Counted from the first letter of the stretch, positions 31,800 to 40,796 are shown. The stretch: 54,682 bases of DNA from Peptococcaceae bacterium CEB3 (GCA_001029295.1 LDXJ01000037.1:263-54944), one strand, 5' to 3'. Program-made: numbers and translations. Notes: generated from the sequence alone by a model not told the origin.

Positions 31800-32522
31800 A
31801 TGTTAAAGATAGTTTGTACAATGTGGCACTATATTGCCAGGAAAAGGCATAGGCTTCCCGTTGTACTCGTACTGATTCTGGGCGTTGCTATGAACAAGTT
31901 CATAAAAGAAGCCCCTTTCTGGATTCCACTGTTAGGCACTCCTTTAAATGACACGAAGGAGAACATATTCTATTTTTCGCCAATCGTCTGGATCTGCGTG
32001 AATGCCATCCTTTTGTACGCGGCCGTGGACTGTCTCTGGACAGCATGGAAACACATGTTTACGTACGTGAGACTGAAAGGCTTTAGCTTTCGCAAGGCAT
32101 ACACGGCTCTGTTCCTTTTTAATATGTCTATTTCCGTAACACTTGTATTGACCTTGCTCATTCTCTCCTTCATCCTATCCTTGGCGGTAGGCAACGCTAT
32201 CCCTTGGTCTCGTTCGGAAATTCCCAGTTTAGCCGCAATGCTAGTACTTTGGCTTTTGGGTACAAGCTTTTCCTTCTGGCTGGCTTGGCTCATTTCAGTC
32301 GTTGCGAAGAATGTTTACATCGGATTAATAAGCGCCTTTGCTTTGCTCATAGCCTCCGGATATACCTTGCCGAACGGCTTGTGGCTGCCGGGAACACAGT
32401 GGATTTATGGGGCCCATATTATGTCGGGTGGACCTTCTTTTATGGAGTCGACGATATATTTGGCCATCCTAATCATTGCCGAGTTTCTGGGTGGCTACAG
32501 GTTTATAGAACGTGCGCGGTAA
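31800..32522 (+). CDS. Membrane permease of the export module, third
   Basis: 240 residues, about six helices (PIVWICVNAILLYAAVDCLW, LVLTLLILSFILSLAVG, YLAILIIAEFLGGYRFIERA). YVRLKGFSFRKAYTALFLFN is the charged loop. Its ATG follows the previous TAA directly, so the two are translated together and may form a heterodimer. No motif identifies the substrate. Confidence 0.75.
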   Translation: MLKIVCTMWHYIARKRHRLPVVLVLILGVAMNKFIKEAPFWIPLLGTPLNDTKENIFYFSPIVWICVNAILLYAAVDCLWTAWKHMFTYVRLKGFSFRKAYTALFLFNMSISVTLVLTLLILSFILSLAVGNAIPWSRSEIPSLAAMLVLWLLGTSFSFWLAWLISVVAKNVYIGLISAFALLIASGYTLPNGLWLPGTQWIYGAHIMSGGPSFMESTIYLAILIIAEFLGGYRFIERAR

Positions 32523-32585
32523 AACCTCGGAATTCGATTCTGGGGATAAGGGCGCTTATCAGCTTGCTAAAAAAGGGGGATTAAC

Positions 32586-32636
32586 TTGAAAAAAACCTAG
32601 ATAATCGTCCTTGGATTTATAAGCTTATTACTTTTG
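32586..32636 (+). pseudogene. Start of a further secreted protein, cut off by the second rarA
   Basis: GGGGGA precedes TTG AAA AAA ACC, then TAG, then IIVLGFISLLLLG. Apart from the amber codon this is a textbook signal-peptide N-terminus in the right place for the next operon gene. It runs directly into the end of the rarA repeat at 32636. I infer that the duplication replaced the rest of this gene. Confidence 0.5.
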
Positions 32637-33722
32637 GGTTTTCACATAAGCCAAGGCCTTATCTATGGCAGCGACGACACTGTTGCTCTTGGGGGAGGTG
32701 GCAATGGCCAGCACGGCTTGGGCCATGGGAATGCGCGCTTCGGGCAGACCCACCCATTCGAGAGCGTTGGCGGCCGCCTGGGCTTGCAGCATGGCCATGG
32801 GGTTGGCTAAACCGACATCTTCCGAGGCGTGGATGATGATCCTGCGCATGAGAAAACGTGGATCCTCTCCGGCCGTAAGCAGTACGGCAAACCAGTAGAG
32901 AGCCGCATCGGGGTCGGAGCCGCGCATGCTTTTGATAAGGGCAGAGATCAAGTCATAATGATTGTCTCCCGCCTTGTCGTAGCGGACGGCCCTTTGTTGG
33001 ATCGAGTCTTCGGCGATTTGAAAATCGATCAGGCGGACCCCGTTTGTGGGCGGGGTGGTGAGAACCGACAGTTCCAGAGCGTTTAACGCCCGCCGCAGAT
33101 CCCCGTTGGCATAATTAAGCCAGTGTTCCCAGGCTGGGGGTTGAACATCCACCTGAAAGCGGCCCAGACCGCGTTCCGGATCTCTCAGAGCTCTTTCTAA
33201 ACCCAGACGAATTTCGGCATCCGTTAAGGTCTCCAGCTTGAAAAGACCTGAACGGCTGAGCAGGGCCGAATTTATCTCGAAAAAGGGGTTTTCGGTGGTG
33301 GCTCCGATAAAAGTGATGATGCCGTTTTCCACGGCGGGCAGGAGCGCGTCTTGTTGACCCTTATTGAAGCGGTGAACCTCATCACAGAAGACCAAAGTGC
33401 GCCGGCCGTAGAGGTGCAGCTGCTCCGCGGCTTGTTGAATGATCTCTCTAATCTCTTTGATCCCGGCCGCCACGGCATTGAGACGGACAAAATCCGCTTG
33501 GGTCGTATTGGCAATGACCTGGGCCAAAGAGGTTTTCCCGCTGCCGGGAGGTCCGTAGAGGATGAGGGAGGAGACGCGGTCCGCTTCGATAGCCCGGCGG
33601 AGAAGTTTGCCCGGAGCGAGGATATGGCTTTGTCCCAGATACTCGGCCAGCGTCCGGGGGCGCATACGCTCGGCTAGGGGGGCGACCTGATTCTGATCGA
33701 AAGCGGCAGAAAAGAGATCCAT
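32628..33722 (-). pseudogene. RarA, second copy, C-terminally truncated
   Basis: 364 residues; residues 1-362 are almost identical to the copy at 25327-26643, with the Walker motifs intact. The last 75 residues, part of the tetramerisation domain, are replaced by QK and a stop that comes from the flanking sequence. It may fold but is probably defective or dominant-negative as an oligomer. The presence of both copies offers an obvious route for recombination. Confidence 0.85.
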
Positions 33723-33738
33723 GGCGTGATAGCTCCTT
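32636..33738 (-). repeat. Direct repeat B (rarA, 1.1 kb)
   Basis: Partner of 25556-26659. The two copies lie about 6 kb apart edge to edge, in the same orientation. Recombination between them would delete the regulator-peptide-ABC module and restore a single rarA. Confidence 0.95.
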
Positions 33739-33739
33739 A

Positions 33740-34076
33740 TCGTTCTGTAGGCTTGTATTGCATGGATTGACCAGGCTAGGCCATAAATTTTCCGGTTCAG
33801 AGGGAGATTTTGTTGCTTGTGGCAAGTATAACTTTCCCGGACACTGGACGGGGAGAAAGTGACAATCAGGGAACGGGGAAGTCAGGGGGGACACTCACTC
33901 TGATAGAAACCAAAGTTGTCGAGTTAATGTCTCGGCTGACGCATGGCGAGCATCGAGGAAGAACGGCCTAATAATTAATTCTTGGCTAAGTCATAGAGTC
34001 TCTCACGGTAGTGCCATCTGTACAGAGGCATTACCGGGTGAAGTGAAGGTTGTAGTTTGCTCCGTCATGGATTGCA
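33740..34076. other. Gap without a gene
   Basis: Upstream of rarA copy B. Parts (CAAGTATAACTTTCCCGG near 33820) resemble the region upstream of copy A, showing older shared ancestry beyond the near-identical core. Nothing else is recognised. Confidence 0.5.
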
Positions 34077-34694
34077 CTATTTCCAGATAGAGATCCATAG
34101 CCCAGTATGATCTTGTGTTATTTTAAATTCAGGTATTTTTGCATCTTCTAATACCTTTTGAAAGATTTGGACAGATTTTTCTCCGGTAACGTCCTTAACC
34201 TTTTCCGCCCAATCCTTGTCTATTTCGATCATTTTTGCGGTAATTTGTTTTTGTAGTTCAGCGGTACCAAAACCTGTGCCGATGTAGGCTACTCCTCCCG
34301 GTGAGAGCACCCGGTAGATTTCTTGAAAGGCGCCTTGACGGTTTTCCCATAAGAACATGGAACCTCTGCTTACGACAAGGTTTAGGGCTTGATTCGCTAA
34401 GGGAATTTCATGTACGTCGCCCAGTAAGGTTCGGACTCTTTTACCCAAACCATGGGCATCCACGTTTTTCTGAGCTATTTTCAACATTTCTGCATTCTTG
34501 TCAAGTAAATAGATATCGAGATCAGTAATTTCAGCCAAAGCGATGCTAAGATACCCCCCACCACATCCGATATCTAAGCATGATCCCCCTGTGATGCCTG
34601 ATTTTTCTTTGATTTGCGCCGCTATCACTGGATAAGTTGGTGCAAATACCTCACGGGCAAATTTATCGAATTCGGTAACGTTGAGCATCCTCAT
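34077..34694 (-). CDS. SAM-dependent methyltransferase (class I)
   Basis: 205 residues. SAM loop CLDIGCGGGYLSIALAEITD, acidic strand DIYLLDKNAEML, LGDVHEIPLANQALNLVVSR and VLSPGGVAYIGTGFG form a Methyltransf_11-type fold. The C-terminal part (residues 150-205) is unlike named families and would carry substrate specificity. The gene adjoins the DUF438 gene on the same strand with a 49-bp gap. Substrate unknown. Confidence 0.88.
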   Translation of the reverse strand: MRMLNVTEFDKFAREVFAPTYPVIAAQIKEKSGITGGSCLDIGCGGGYLSIALAEITDLDIYLLDKNAEMLKIAQKNVDAHGLGKRVRTLLGDVHEIPLANQALNLVVSRGSMFLWENRQGAFQEIYRVLSPGGVAYIGTGFGTAELQKQITAKMIEIDKDWAEKVKDVTGEKSVQIFQKVLEDAKIPEFKITQDHTGLWISIWK

Positions 34695-34743
34695 TCACAC
34701 CCCCGTAGTTTGCTCTGTTCTGCCATAACCGTAAGTTTCTACT

Positions 34744-35976
34744 TTACGTGTCAGCCATCAGCCGTTTTTCACCCGAGATTTCCTGGATAGGGCGAATATC
34801 CTGGGACACCTCCATCGTGCCCAGATACTCGCCTTGTGCATTTCTGACGGCAAAGTAGCGAATGTAGACATACTGGTTTCCCATGTTTAGCCAGAAATCC
34901 TCGTGATCCTTTTTTCCGGATTTTAGGTCTTCAACGATTTTCTCCACGATACGTACACTTGCCGGGGGATGACAGTTCTCAACCAGCCTGCCGATAATGG
35001 TTTTGGGTCGCGCGAAAATCCGTTCTTTGCCCTGGGTAAAGTACTTTACGGTATTGTTCTTGTCGACGAACGTGATATCTACGGGTAATGTATTGAGTAT
35101 CGCATTTATCTCTTCCGGCAAGAGAAGCCCGGCATCAAAGTGAACATAGGTTGTCTGGGGAGTCTCTTCCCCAAACTCCGGCTCATGATCCACGTACACA
35201 GACTTGGAAGCCGGCTCCTGCATCGGTGGGTCGATCAAGCAGTAGCCGGTTTCGGGGCTTGCCTGGGCGATCTTCGTCCACTCCGAGTCTGTCAAAGAGT
35301 CCAAAGCCATAGGAAAAAGGATGTTCTCTTCTTTGAAAATCATCTCATTCAGCCGGGTTGCAGCCTGAGAAGCCTTTTCAATGACGGTGGCCGCATTTCC
35401 GGGGACATCAGCCAGGAGTTTTCGTGTCTCTTTGATAAGAATTCGAATTTCATCATCAACCCCCCACATGACCTTGGGAGGAGCGGTGATGTTATGTTTT
35501 TCCATATAGGGGAAGAGTAAATTTTCTTTGCGGGAGTAGTGCTTATCAATTTCCCACAACAGCGTAAAATCGGCGGCAAGTTCTTTCCGTTTCGCCACAC
35601 TGTCTGCCGTCTTCAGTTTTTCCAAATGCGGCAGGATATGCTCCTTGAGCAATTTCTCCAGTTCTCTGTTTTCCAATTTAAAGGAGTAGACCGGGTGAGC
35701 GGGATTTTCCTCATGAGGCCGGGGCCCGTGAATTTCTTCGATGGATCCCTTAAATACCGACGCGTGTACATCACAAAGTCGTTGGACCTCCTCAACGGGC
35801 ATCCCTTCCAGGATTAAGGCTTGTTCCATTTCCGCTATCTCTGACGCCGAAACGCCTTCGATCAAGGCGGCAAAGCGGCTCTTAACCTCCTCAACACGGC
35901 TGCCCTGATGCAGGTCTGTAATTAATTCCTTGAGTACTTTTTGCCGATAGACCCGGTTATTGATGACTTCACTCAT
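34744..35976 (-). CDS. DUF438 - hemerythrin-like - PAS domain protein
   Basis: 410 residues. DUF438 comes first (VLKELITDLHQGSRVEEVKS ... GMPVEEVQRLCDVHASVFKG). A hemerythrin-like HHE domain follows with DKHYSRKENLLFPYMEKH and FKEENILFPMAL, giving His/Glu ligands for a di-iron site. A C-terminal PAS domain has LPVDITFVDKNNTVKYFTQG and the PETIIGR-like PKTIIGRLVENCHPP. Such proteins are thought to sense or bind O2 or NO; function is inferred. I start at MSEVINN (GAGGGAG upstream) rather than the GTG inside that RBS. Confidence 0.9.
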   Translation of the reverse strand: MSEVINNRVYRQKVLKELITDLHQGSRVEEVKSRFAALIEGVSASEIAEMEQALILEGMPVEEVQRLCDVHASVFKGSIEEIHGPRPHEENPAHPVYSFKLENRELEKLLKEHILPHLEKLKTADSVAKRKELAADFTLLWEIDKHYSRKENLLFPYMEKHNITAPPKVMWGVDDEIRILIKETRKLLADVPGNAATVIEKASQAATRLNEMIFKEENILFPMALDSLTDSEWTKIAQASPETGYCLIDPPMQEPASKSVYVDHEPEFGEETPQTTYVHFDAGLLLPEEINAILNTLPVDITFVDKNNTVKYFTQGKERIFARPKTIIGRLVENCHPPASVRIVEKIVEDLKSGKKDHEDFWLNMGNQYVYIRYFAVRNAQGEYLGTMEVSQDIRPIQEISGEKRLMADT

Positions 35977-36160
35977 ACGGTTCACTCCCTCTACAGTCTA
36001 ATCCTTCGTCCTTACGGGGATCAGCCGCTTTCCCTTTTAGACTTGGTTGAATCAGATTCGATTATACCACCTTATCTTTTGCTTGTTAAGGAAATGCCCC
36101 CAGCTGTGGCGGTCATGATCAACTGGGGAAAATGATGTGCAGGCTTAATAAGATTCTCTC

Positions 36161-36189
36161 TTGACAAATCCCGAGTGTTTTGATAAGAT
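36161..36189 (+). promoter_or_regulatory. Sigma-A promoter of the isc operon
   Basis: TTGACA (36161-36166), 17 bp, TAAGAT (36184-36189). It lies 21 bp before the IscR-like start. The short leader implies that a repressor binding at or downstream of the promoter, likely IscR itself, controls the operon. Confidence 0.85.
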
Positions 36190-36209
36190 TTGTGCAAGAG
36201 GTGGTAGGT

Positions 36210-36662
36210 TTGAAACTCTCAACAAGGGGTCGTTACGGGCTTAAGGCGATGTTCGATTTGGCGGTTCACATGGGTGAAGGGCCTGTGTCCCTGAAGAGTA
36301 TTGCCGAAAGGCAGGATATTTCCGAACACTATCTGGAGCAGCTGATTGCGGGTCTGCGCAAAGCCGGCTTGGTGAAGAGTGTGCGCGGAGCTCAAGGAGG
36401 ATACGTTTTGGGGCGCGAACCCGCCAAGATTCGAGTGGGGGATGTCATACGCGTCCTGGAAGGACCCATTGCCCCGGTGGATTGTGTTTCTGAAGAAGAT
36501 CCGGAATGTTGCGCGAAAGCGGAGCACTGTGTGACCCGCACGATCTGGGAAAAAGTCCGGGATTCGATTTCGGAAGTGCTCGATTCCATCACCCTGGAAG
36601 ACATGGTTAAAGACGCCGAAAAAATGGACAAGGAACGGAAATACTATATGTACTACATTTAA
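36210..36662 (+). CDS. iscR: Rrf2-family Fe-S-responsive regulator (IscR-like)
   Basis: 150 residues. KLSTRGRYGLKAMFDLAVH and the winged helix (SLKSIAERQDISEHYLEQLI ... VRGAQGGYVLGREP) are Rrf2 hallmarks. The effector loop VDCVSEEDPECCAKAEHC has the Cys residues that bind 2Fe-2S in IscR. I start at the TTG at 36210 because GAGGTGG precedes it and an upstream in-frame ATG falls inside the promoter. It is followed by iscS, iscU and mnmA and should repress them when clusters are abundant. Confidence 0.9.
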   Translation: MKLSTRGRYGLKAMFDLAVHMGEGPVSLKSIAERQDISEHYLEQLIAGLRKAGLVKSVRGAQGGYVLGREPAKIRVGDVIRVLEGPIAPVDCVSEEDPECCAKAEHCVTRTIWEKVRDSISEVLDSITLEDMVKDAEKMDKERKYYMYYI

Positions 36663-36682
36663 GTCTGCAAGGAGGAATTTAC

Positions 36683-37870
36683 ATGCGCAAGGTATATATG
36701 GATCACAGTGCGACCACTCCGGTTGATCCGGAAGTCGCGTCTTTAATGATGACGTATTACACGGAGAAATACGGGAACCCGTCCAGTATCCATAGTTTTG
36801 GCCAAGAGGCCAGAGAAGCTTTAGAGAAGGCCAGGGAACAAGTGGCGGGTTTTATCGGGGCCCAGCCGGCGGAGATCACGTTTACCAGCGGCGGGACGGA
36901 AGCTGACAATCTGGCTGTCCTCGGGGCGGCTGAGGCTTACAGGAAAAAAGGCAAACACCTGATCACGACGGCTGTTGAGCACCACGCGGTGTTGGAAACC
37001 TTTGAGTTTTTGGCGAAGAACGGGTTTGAATTGACCATCCTGCCTGTTGACGAATATGGGTTGCTTTCAGTCGAAGAAGTCAGGAAGGCTATCCGACCCG
37101 ACACGATTCTCCTCAGCGTCATGCAAGCCAACAATGAGGTGGGAACGATTCAACCCATTGCGGAAATCGGCAAACTGGCCAAGGAGCGAGGAGTTCTTTT
37201 TCATGTCGACGCGGTTCAGTCTTTAGGAAAAATACCGGTGAATGTTGATGATTTGAATGTGGACATGTTGACCATCTCCAGTCACAAGATCTATGGCCCC
37301 AAAGGGGTGGGAGCTCTCTATGTGCGCAAAGGGATCCGCCTGATTCCTTTGGTTCACGGCGGCGGGCAGGAGAAAAAACGCCGTTCAGGGACGGAGAATA
37401 CACCCGGGATCATTGGCTTTGGTAAGGCCTGTGAGCTGGCTCAAGCGAGGATGGAAGAGGAAGCGGAGAGGCTGACTGAGCTCAGGGATAGATTATTAGA
37501 CGGCATCCTGGAGCGGATTGACTATGTCAAAGTCAATGGGCCGCGCGGTGCCAGGCGCTTGCCTAATAATGTCAACGTCAGCATTCAGTTCGTCGAGGGC
37601 GAGTCTCTCCTTTTGAGCCTGGACATGGTGGGGATTGCCGCTTCCAGCGGTTCGGCCTGCACTTCCGGTTCGCTTGATCCCTCACACGTCTTGCTGGCGA
37701 TGGGCTTGCCCCATGAGATAGCCCACGGTTCCTTGCGTTTTTCCCTGGGACGGCAGAACACCGAGGAAGATGTGGACTATGTACTGGAACAGTTGCCGAA
37801 GATCGTGGAGAGATTGCGCCAGATGTCCCCCTTGTTCGATCAGATGCAACGAGAAGCCGGGGCAAAATAA
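36683..37870 (+). CDS. iscS: Cysteine desulfurase IscS/NifS
   Basis: 395 residues. VYMDHSATTPVDPEVASLMM, the PLP Lys in ISSHKIYGPKGVGALYV, and the persulfide Cys in SSGSACTSGSLDPSH. It supplies sulfur for Fe-S assembly on IscU and for tRNA thiolation by MnmA, both downstream. AAGGAGG precedes the ATG. It is a group I (NifS/IscS) enzyme, distinct from the TIGR01977 desulfurase at 14.7 kb. Confidence 0.96.
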   Translation: MRKVYMDHSATTPVDPEVASLMMTYYTEKYGNPSSIHSFGQEAREALEKAREQVAGFIGAQPAEITFTSGGTEADNLAVLGAAEAYRKKGKHLITTAVEHHAVLETFEFLAKNGFELTILPVDEYGLLSVEEVRKAIRPDTILLSVMQANNEVGTIQPIAEIGKLAKERGVLFHVDAVQSLGKIPVNVDDLNVDMLTISSHKIYGPKGVGALYVRKGIRLIPLVHGGGQEKKRRSGTENTPGIIGFGKACELAQARMEEEAERLTELRDRLLDGILERIDYVKVNGPRGARRLPNNVNVSIQFVEGESLLLSLDMVGIAASSGSACTSGSLDPSHVLLAMGLPHEIAHGSLRFSLGRQNTEEDVDYVLEQLPKIVERLRQMSPLFDQMQREAGAK

Positions 37871-37920
37871 TCGCTATCGGGAAGACCGGGTTAAAATTAG
37901 TGCAGAAGGAGTGATATAAG

Positions 37921-38301
37921 ATGTATACGGAAAAAGTGATGGATCACTTTACAAACCCGCGCAATGTCGGAGAAATTCCGGATGCGGACGGGGTTGGTGA
38001 GGTCGGAAACCCCAAATGTGGCGACATTATGCGCATCTATTTGGATATTGAGGGCGACATTATTAAGGATGTTAAGTTCAAGACTTTCGGCTGCGGAGCG
38101 GCCGTGGCCACCAGCAGCATGGTGACGGAAATGGTGAAAGGTAAGACGATCCCCGAAGCCTTGGATATTTCCAACGCGGCGGTGGCGGAAGCCTTGGGCG
38201 GGCTGCCGCCCAACAAGCTGCACTGTTCCAATTTGGCGGCGGATGCACTCCATGCGGCGATCAAGGATTATTATGACAAACAAGAAAAGGCTAAGGGATG
38301 A
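37921..38301 (+). CDS. iscU: Fe-S cluster assembly scaffold IscU/NifU N-terminal type
   Basis: 126 residues. The three ligand Cys are in GNPKCGDIM, KTFGCGAAVATSS and KLHCSNLAADAL. The second motif reads CGAAVATSSM where E. coli has CGSAIASSSL. It builds clusters with sulfur from IscS. AAGGAGTG precedes the ATG, and the stop lies three bases before the mnmA start. Confidence 0.95.
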   Translation: MYTEKVMDHFTNPRNVGEIPDADGVGEVGNPKCGDIMRIYLDIEGDIIKDVKFKTFGCGAAVATSSMVTEMVKGKTIPEALDISNAAVAEALGGLPPNKLHCSNLAADALHAAIKDYYDKQEKAKG

Positions 38302-38304
38302 TCC

Positions 38305-39423
38305 ATGGCTCAAGGTAACAAGACCAAAGTTATTGTCGGAATGAGCGGCGGTGTGGATAGCTCCATGGCCGCCGCTTTGCTCCTGGACGCAGGGTATGAG
38401 GTGATCGGGGTAACGCTCCAGATTTGGCCTTCCGGCGGTCCGGAAACGGAGAATAGCTGCTGTTCCGTCAGCGCGATTGACGACGCCCGCCTAGTGGCCT
38501 ATCTATTGGGTATTCCCCATTATGTCCTCAATTTCCGCGCGGTTTTTGAGGAAAAAGTTGTGGCTTATTTTGCCGAAGCGTATTTCCGGGGCGAGACGCC
38601 CAACCCGTGTCTGGCTTGCAACCGCGAAATAAAGTTTGGCGAACTCTTGCGTAAAGCGCGGGGTTTGGGAGCCGAGTTTATCGCCACAGGTCATTATGCC
38701 AGAGTGCGGCGGGATGCGGGAAGCGGGCGTTTCCTTTTGCTCACAGGAGCCGACGGGCAAAAAGACCAGAGTTATGCTCTCTATGGTCTGAGCCAGGAGC
38801 AACTTCGCCACACGCTTTTTCCCTTAGGTGAGTATCGCAAGCCCCAGATTCGGGAAATGGCCAAAGAGCGGGGATTGGCTCGGGTGGCGGCCAAACCGGA
38901 CAGCCAGGAAATCTGTTTCGTGCCGGATGATGACTACGCTGAGTTTTTGCGTCAAAGGGCACCGGAAAAGGTGGTACCGGGACTGTTTGTGGACAGGGAA
39001 GGCCGCCCTCTTGGCCAACACCGGGGGATCGTCCACTATACGGTGGGACAGCGCAAAGGGTTGGGTGGAACTTTCGGCCGGCCGATGTTTGTGCTCGGCT
39101 TCAATCCGGAGCGCAACGAGGTGGTACTGGGAGAAGATGCTGACGTCTACACCCCGGTTCTCTGGGCTGAGGAACTCAACTGGATTGCTTGGCCTCAGTT
39201 GCGCGAACGCGAACCGGTCCGGGTCAAGGCCAAAATTCGTTATAAGGCCGAGCCGGCCCCGGCTTGGGTTATACCGGAGAACGACGGAGTCAGGGTGGAA
39301 TTCGACCAGCCGCAAAGGGCGGTGACCCCGGGACAGGCCGTCGTTTTTTATCAGGAGAGTCTTGTTCTGGGCGGCGGAACTATTGTCTCGGATCCCCGGG
39401 GGCTGCGTCGCCGCTCGACCTAA
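38305..39423 (+). CDS. mnmA: tRNA-specific 2-thiouridylase MnmA
   Basis: 372 residues. PP-loop GMSGGVDSSMAAALL, catalytic Cys in NPCLACNREIKF and the second in DSQEICFVPDDDY, plus GQRKGLGG typical of the C-terminal half. It makes s2U34 in Lys, Glu and Gln tRNAs with sulfur relayed from IscS. It closes the isc operon. Confidence 0.96.
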   Translation: MAQGNKTKVIVGMSGGVDSSMAAALLLDAGYEVIGVTLQIWPSGGPETENSCCSVSAIDDARLVAYLLGIPHYVLNFRAVFEEKVVAYFAEAYFRGETPNPCLACNREIKFGELLRKARGLGAEFIATGHYARVRRDAGSGRFLLLTGADGQKDQSYALYGLSQEQLRHTLFPLGEYRKPQIREMAKERGLARVAAKPDSQEICFVPDDDYAEFLRQRAPEKVVPGLFVDREGRPLGQHRGIVHYTVGQRKGLGGTFGRPMFVLGFNPERNEVVLGEDADVYTPVLWAEELNWIAWPQLREREPVRVKAKIRYKAEPAPAWVIPENDGVRVEFDQPQRAVTPGQAVVFYQESLVLGGGTIVSDPRGLRRRST

Positions 39424-39503
39424 GGCCGAATATTTATTTTGGTTTCTGACCAAATTTTCGGGTTCAAAGGCTTGTCCTTCCCGAGAAATTGCCTTAGTAT
39501 GAT

Positions 39504-39707
39504 ATTGACTTCCTCCCCGCGTTGAAGCGCGAGGATTCCCAAGTCGCCCGAAGGAGCTTGGCAGGCCGTACAAGTGGCCTCTATGCAGTCGCCGTTAGGC
39601 CGCCGCTTTACTTGTGCCTTAATGCTTGAAACTTTTACCCCGGCAAGCCTTTCTGCCGAGAACCGTATAGTTTCAGTTTTCAAAGAGCTAAGTATATTTT
39701 ACTACAA
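39504..39707 (-). mobile_element. Solo IS200/IS605-type right end with omega-RNA-like sequence, copy B
   Basis: Inverted copy of 9010-9216, about 90 percent identical by eye, reading on the minus strand to GGGGAGGAAGTCAAT. Differences are spread evenly, so the two were not copied recently. There is no transposase next to it. The bases beyond the end (ATCATACTAAGG) would be the guide if it were transcribed as an omega-RNA (inference). Confidence 0.7.
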
Positions 39708-39868
39708 ACATTGACAATGTGCATGGATCTTTTGCGGGAAGCGCTCTCATCCCCGGAATCTAATTCCGAGGTTTTCCCGCGCACGTTCTATAATTAGATG
39801 CATGAATTCAAAACGGTTTGGGCAATATACGATTAAGACTGAGGCTGAGAATGGAAGGGAAGGCCAGC
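39708..39868 (+). other. Leader of the PRC-barrel gene with hairpin
   Basis: GCGGGAA (39734-39740) pairs with TTCCCGC (39774-39780) around a CGGAAT-CTA-ATTCCG inner stem. A TATAAT box lies just after it (39789-39794) with a poor -35. Possibly a terminator for the region upstream. Confidence 0.45.
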
Positions 39869-40360
39869 ATGAGGCGTGTACGCGAGATTGCCGGCTTGCC
39901 GGTTCTGGATTTGAAGAGCGGGAATCAGATTGGCTGGGTACAGGATGTCGTTTTTGATACCCAGACAGATTCGGTTTCCGGGATTCTGTTGGAAGGAGGG
40001 CATTTCTTCCATTCCTCCAAAGGTCTGCCGCGCCACGCTCTGGCGAAGATCGCTAAGGACGCCGTTATGGTGCGGGACGCAAAACTGCAGGATGTGCGGG
40101 GGAGGCTTTGGTCAGAGAAGCTGGGCAGCCCGGTGTATACAGAAGGTGGAGAAACGAGGGGTAAGATCGAAGATGTCTTCTTGGATGACACAGGAGACCG
40201 CATTCTAGGGTATGAAGTTTCGGATGGTTTCTTTGCCGATTTGCTCCAAGGACGGGGGACTATTCTACAGCAGCATGTTGTGGCCGACGGAGAAGACATT
40301 GTGGTCGTCGATGACCAGGCAAGGCCCTGGGGTGAAAATGGAGGGGGTTCAGGATCATGA
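39869..40360 (+). CDS. PRC-barrel domain protein
   Basis: 163 residues. Two PRC-barrel units: LPVLDLKSGNQIGWVQDVVF DT-type, and LGSPVYTEGGETRGKIEDVF followed by DRILGYEVSDGFF. PRC barrels are small RNA- or membrane-associated modules; in Clostridia such proteins often precede AI-2E permease and alaS genes. GGAAGG precedes the ATG at 39869. It overlaps the next gene by four bases. Confidence 0.85.
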   Translation: MRRVREIAGLPVLDLKSGNQIGWVQDVVFDTQTDSVSGILLEGGHFFHSSKGLPRHALAKIAKDAVMVRDAKLQDVRGRLWSEKLGSPVYTEGGETRGKIEDVFLDDTGDRILGYEVSDGFFADLLQGRGTILQQHVVADGEDIVVVDDQARPWGENGGGSGS

Positions 40361-40572
40361 ACTGTCCAGTGTGCGGAGGTCGGACTATCGGAAAAGTCGG
40401 TGTGGGTCAGTTTTATTGCTGGGACTGCTGTGTAGAATTTACCACCCAAGACGATAAGGTCGTTATTTACGATTTGGCGGAGGACGGCTCCTTGGTGGCT
40501 TGGGAAGACCCTATTGTTGGCGGACCTTCTGAAGAGACCCTAGATCAAAATCCTGAGGCGGTCGTCGAATAA
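40357..40572 (+). CDS. Small zinc-ribbon-like protein
   Basis: 71 residues. MNCPVCGGRT and FYCWDCCVEF supply the two Cys pairs of a zinc ribbon, followed by an acidic tail. The start overlaps the PRC-barrel stop (ATGA). It may bind RNA or DNA, but function is unknown. Confidence 0.85.
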   Translation: MNCPVCGGRTIGKVGVGQFYCWDCCVEFTTQDDKVVIYDLAEDGSLVAWEDPIVGGPSEETLDQNPEAVVE

Positions 40573-40610
40573 GTCTATTGCGAATAAGTCTTTTGAAGGA
40601 GGAGTAGCGT

Positions 40611-40757
40611 ATGTCAAGACGTTGGGTCAGCGGTTTGGTGGCCGGAGGTGTGGCCGGGGCAGCCTTAGGATTGCTCGTGCTGCCGCGACGGACCAGAAAT
40701 TCCTGGACGCGTCAGGGCAGACGCGCCTGGACGAGGGGAAGAAAAATCTGGGGCTAG
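40611..40757 (+). CDS. 48-residue basic membrane-anchored small protein
   Basis: GAAGGAGGAG precedes ATG. MSRRWVSGLVAGGVAGAALG LL VLPRR is a Gly/Ala-rich helix like that of YtxH proteins, and the tail is strongly basic (TRQGRRAWTRGRK). It ends before a strong terminator and closes the PRC operon. Too short for the usual gene callers but convincingly framed. Confidence 0.8.
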   Translation: MSRRWVSGLVAGGVAGAALGLLVLPRRTRNSWTRQGRRAWTRGRKIWG

Positions 40758-40770
40758 GAAGTCAAGATGA

Positions 40771-40796
40771 AAAAAGCGCGCGTTGGCGCGCTTTTT
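40771..40796 (+). terminator. Intrinsic terminator of the PRC-barrel operon
   Basis: AAAAAGCGCGC-GTTG-GCGCGC followed by TTTTT. The flanking A and T runs let it work on both strands, so it may also stop transcripts from the minus-strand relic. Confidence 0.93.
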
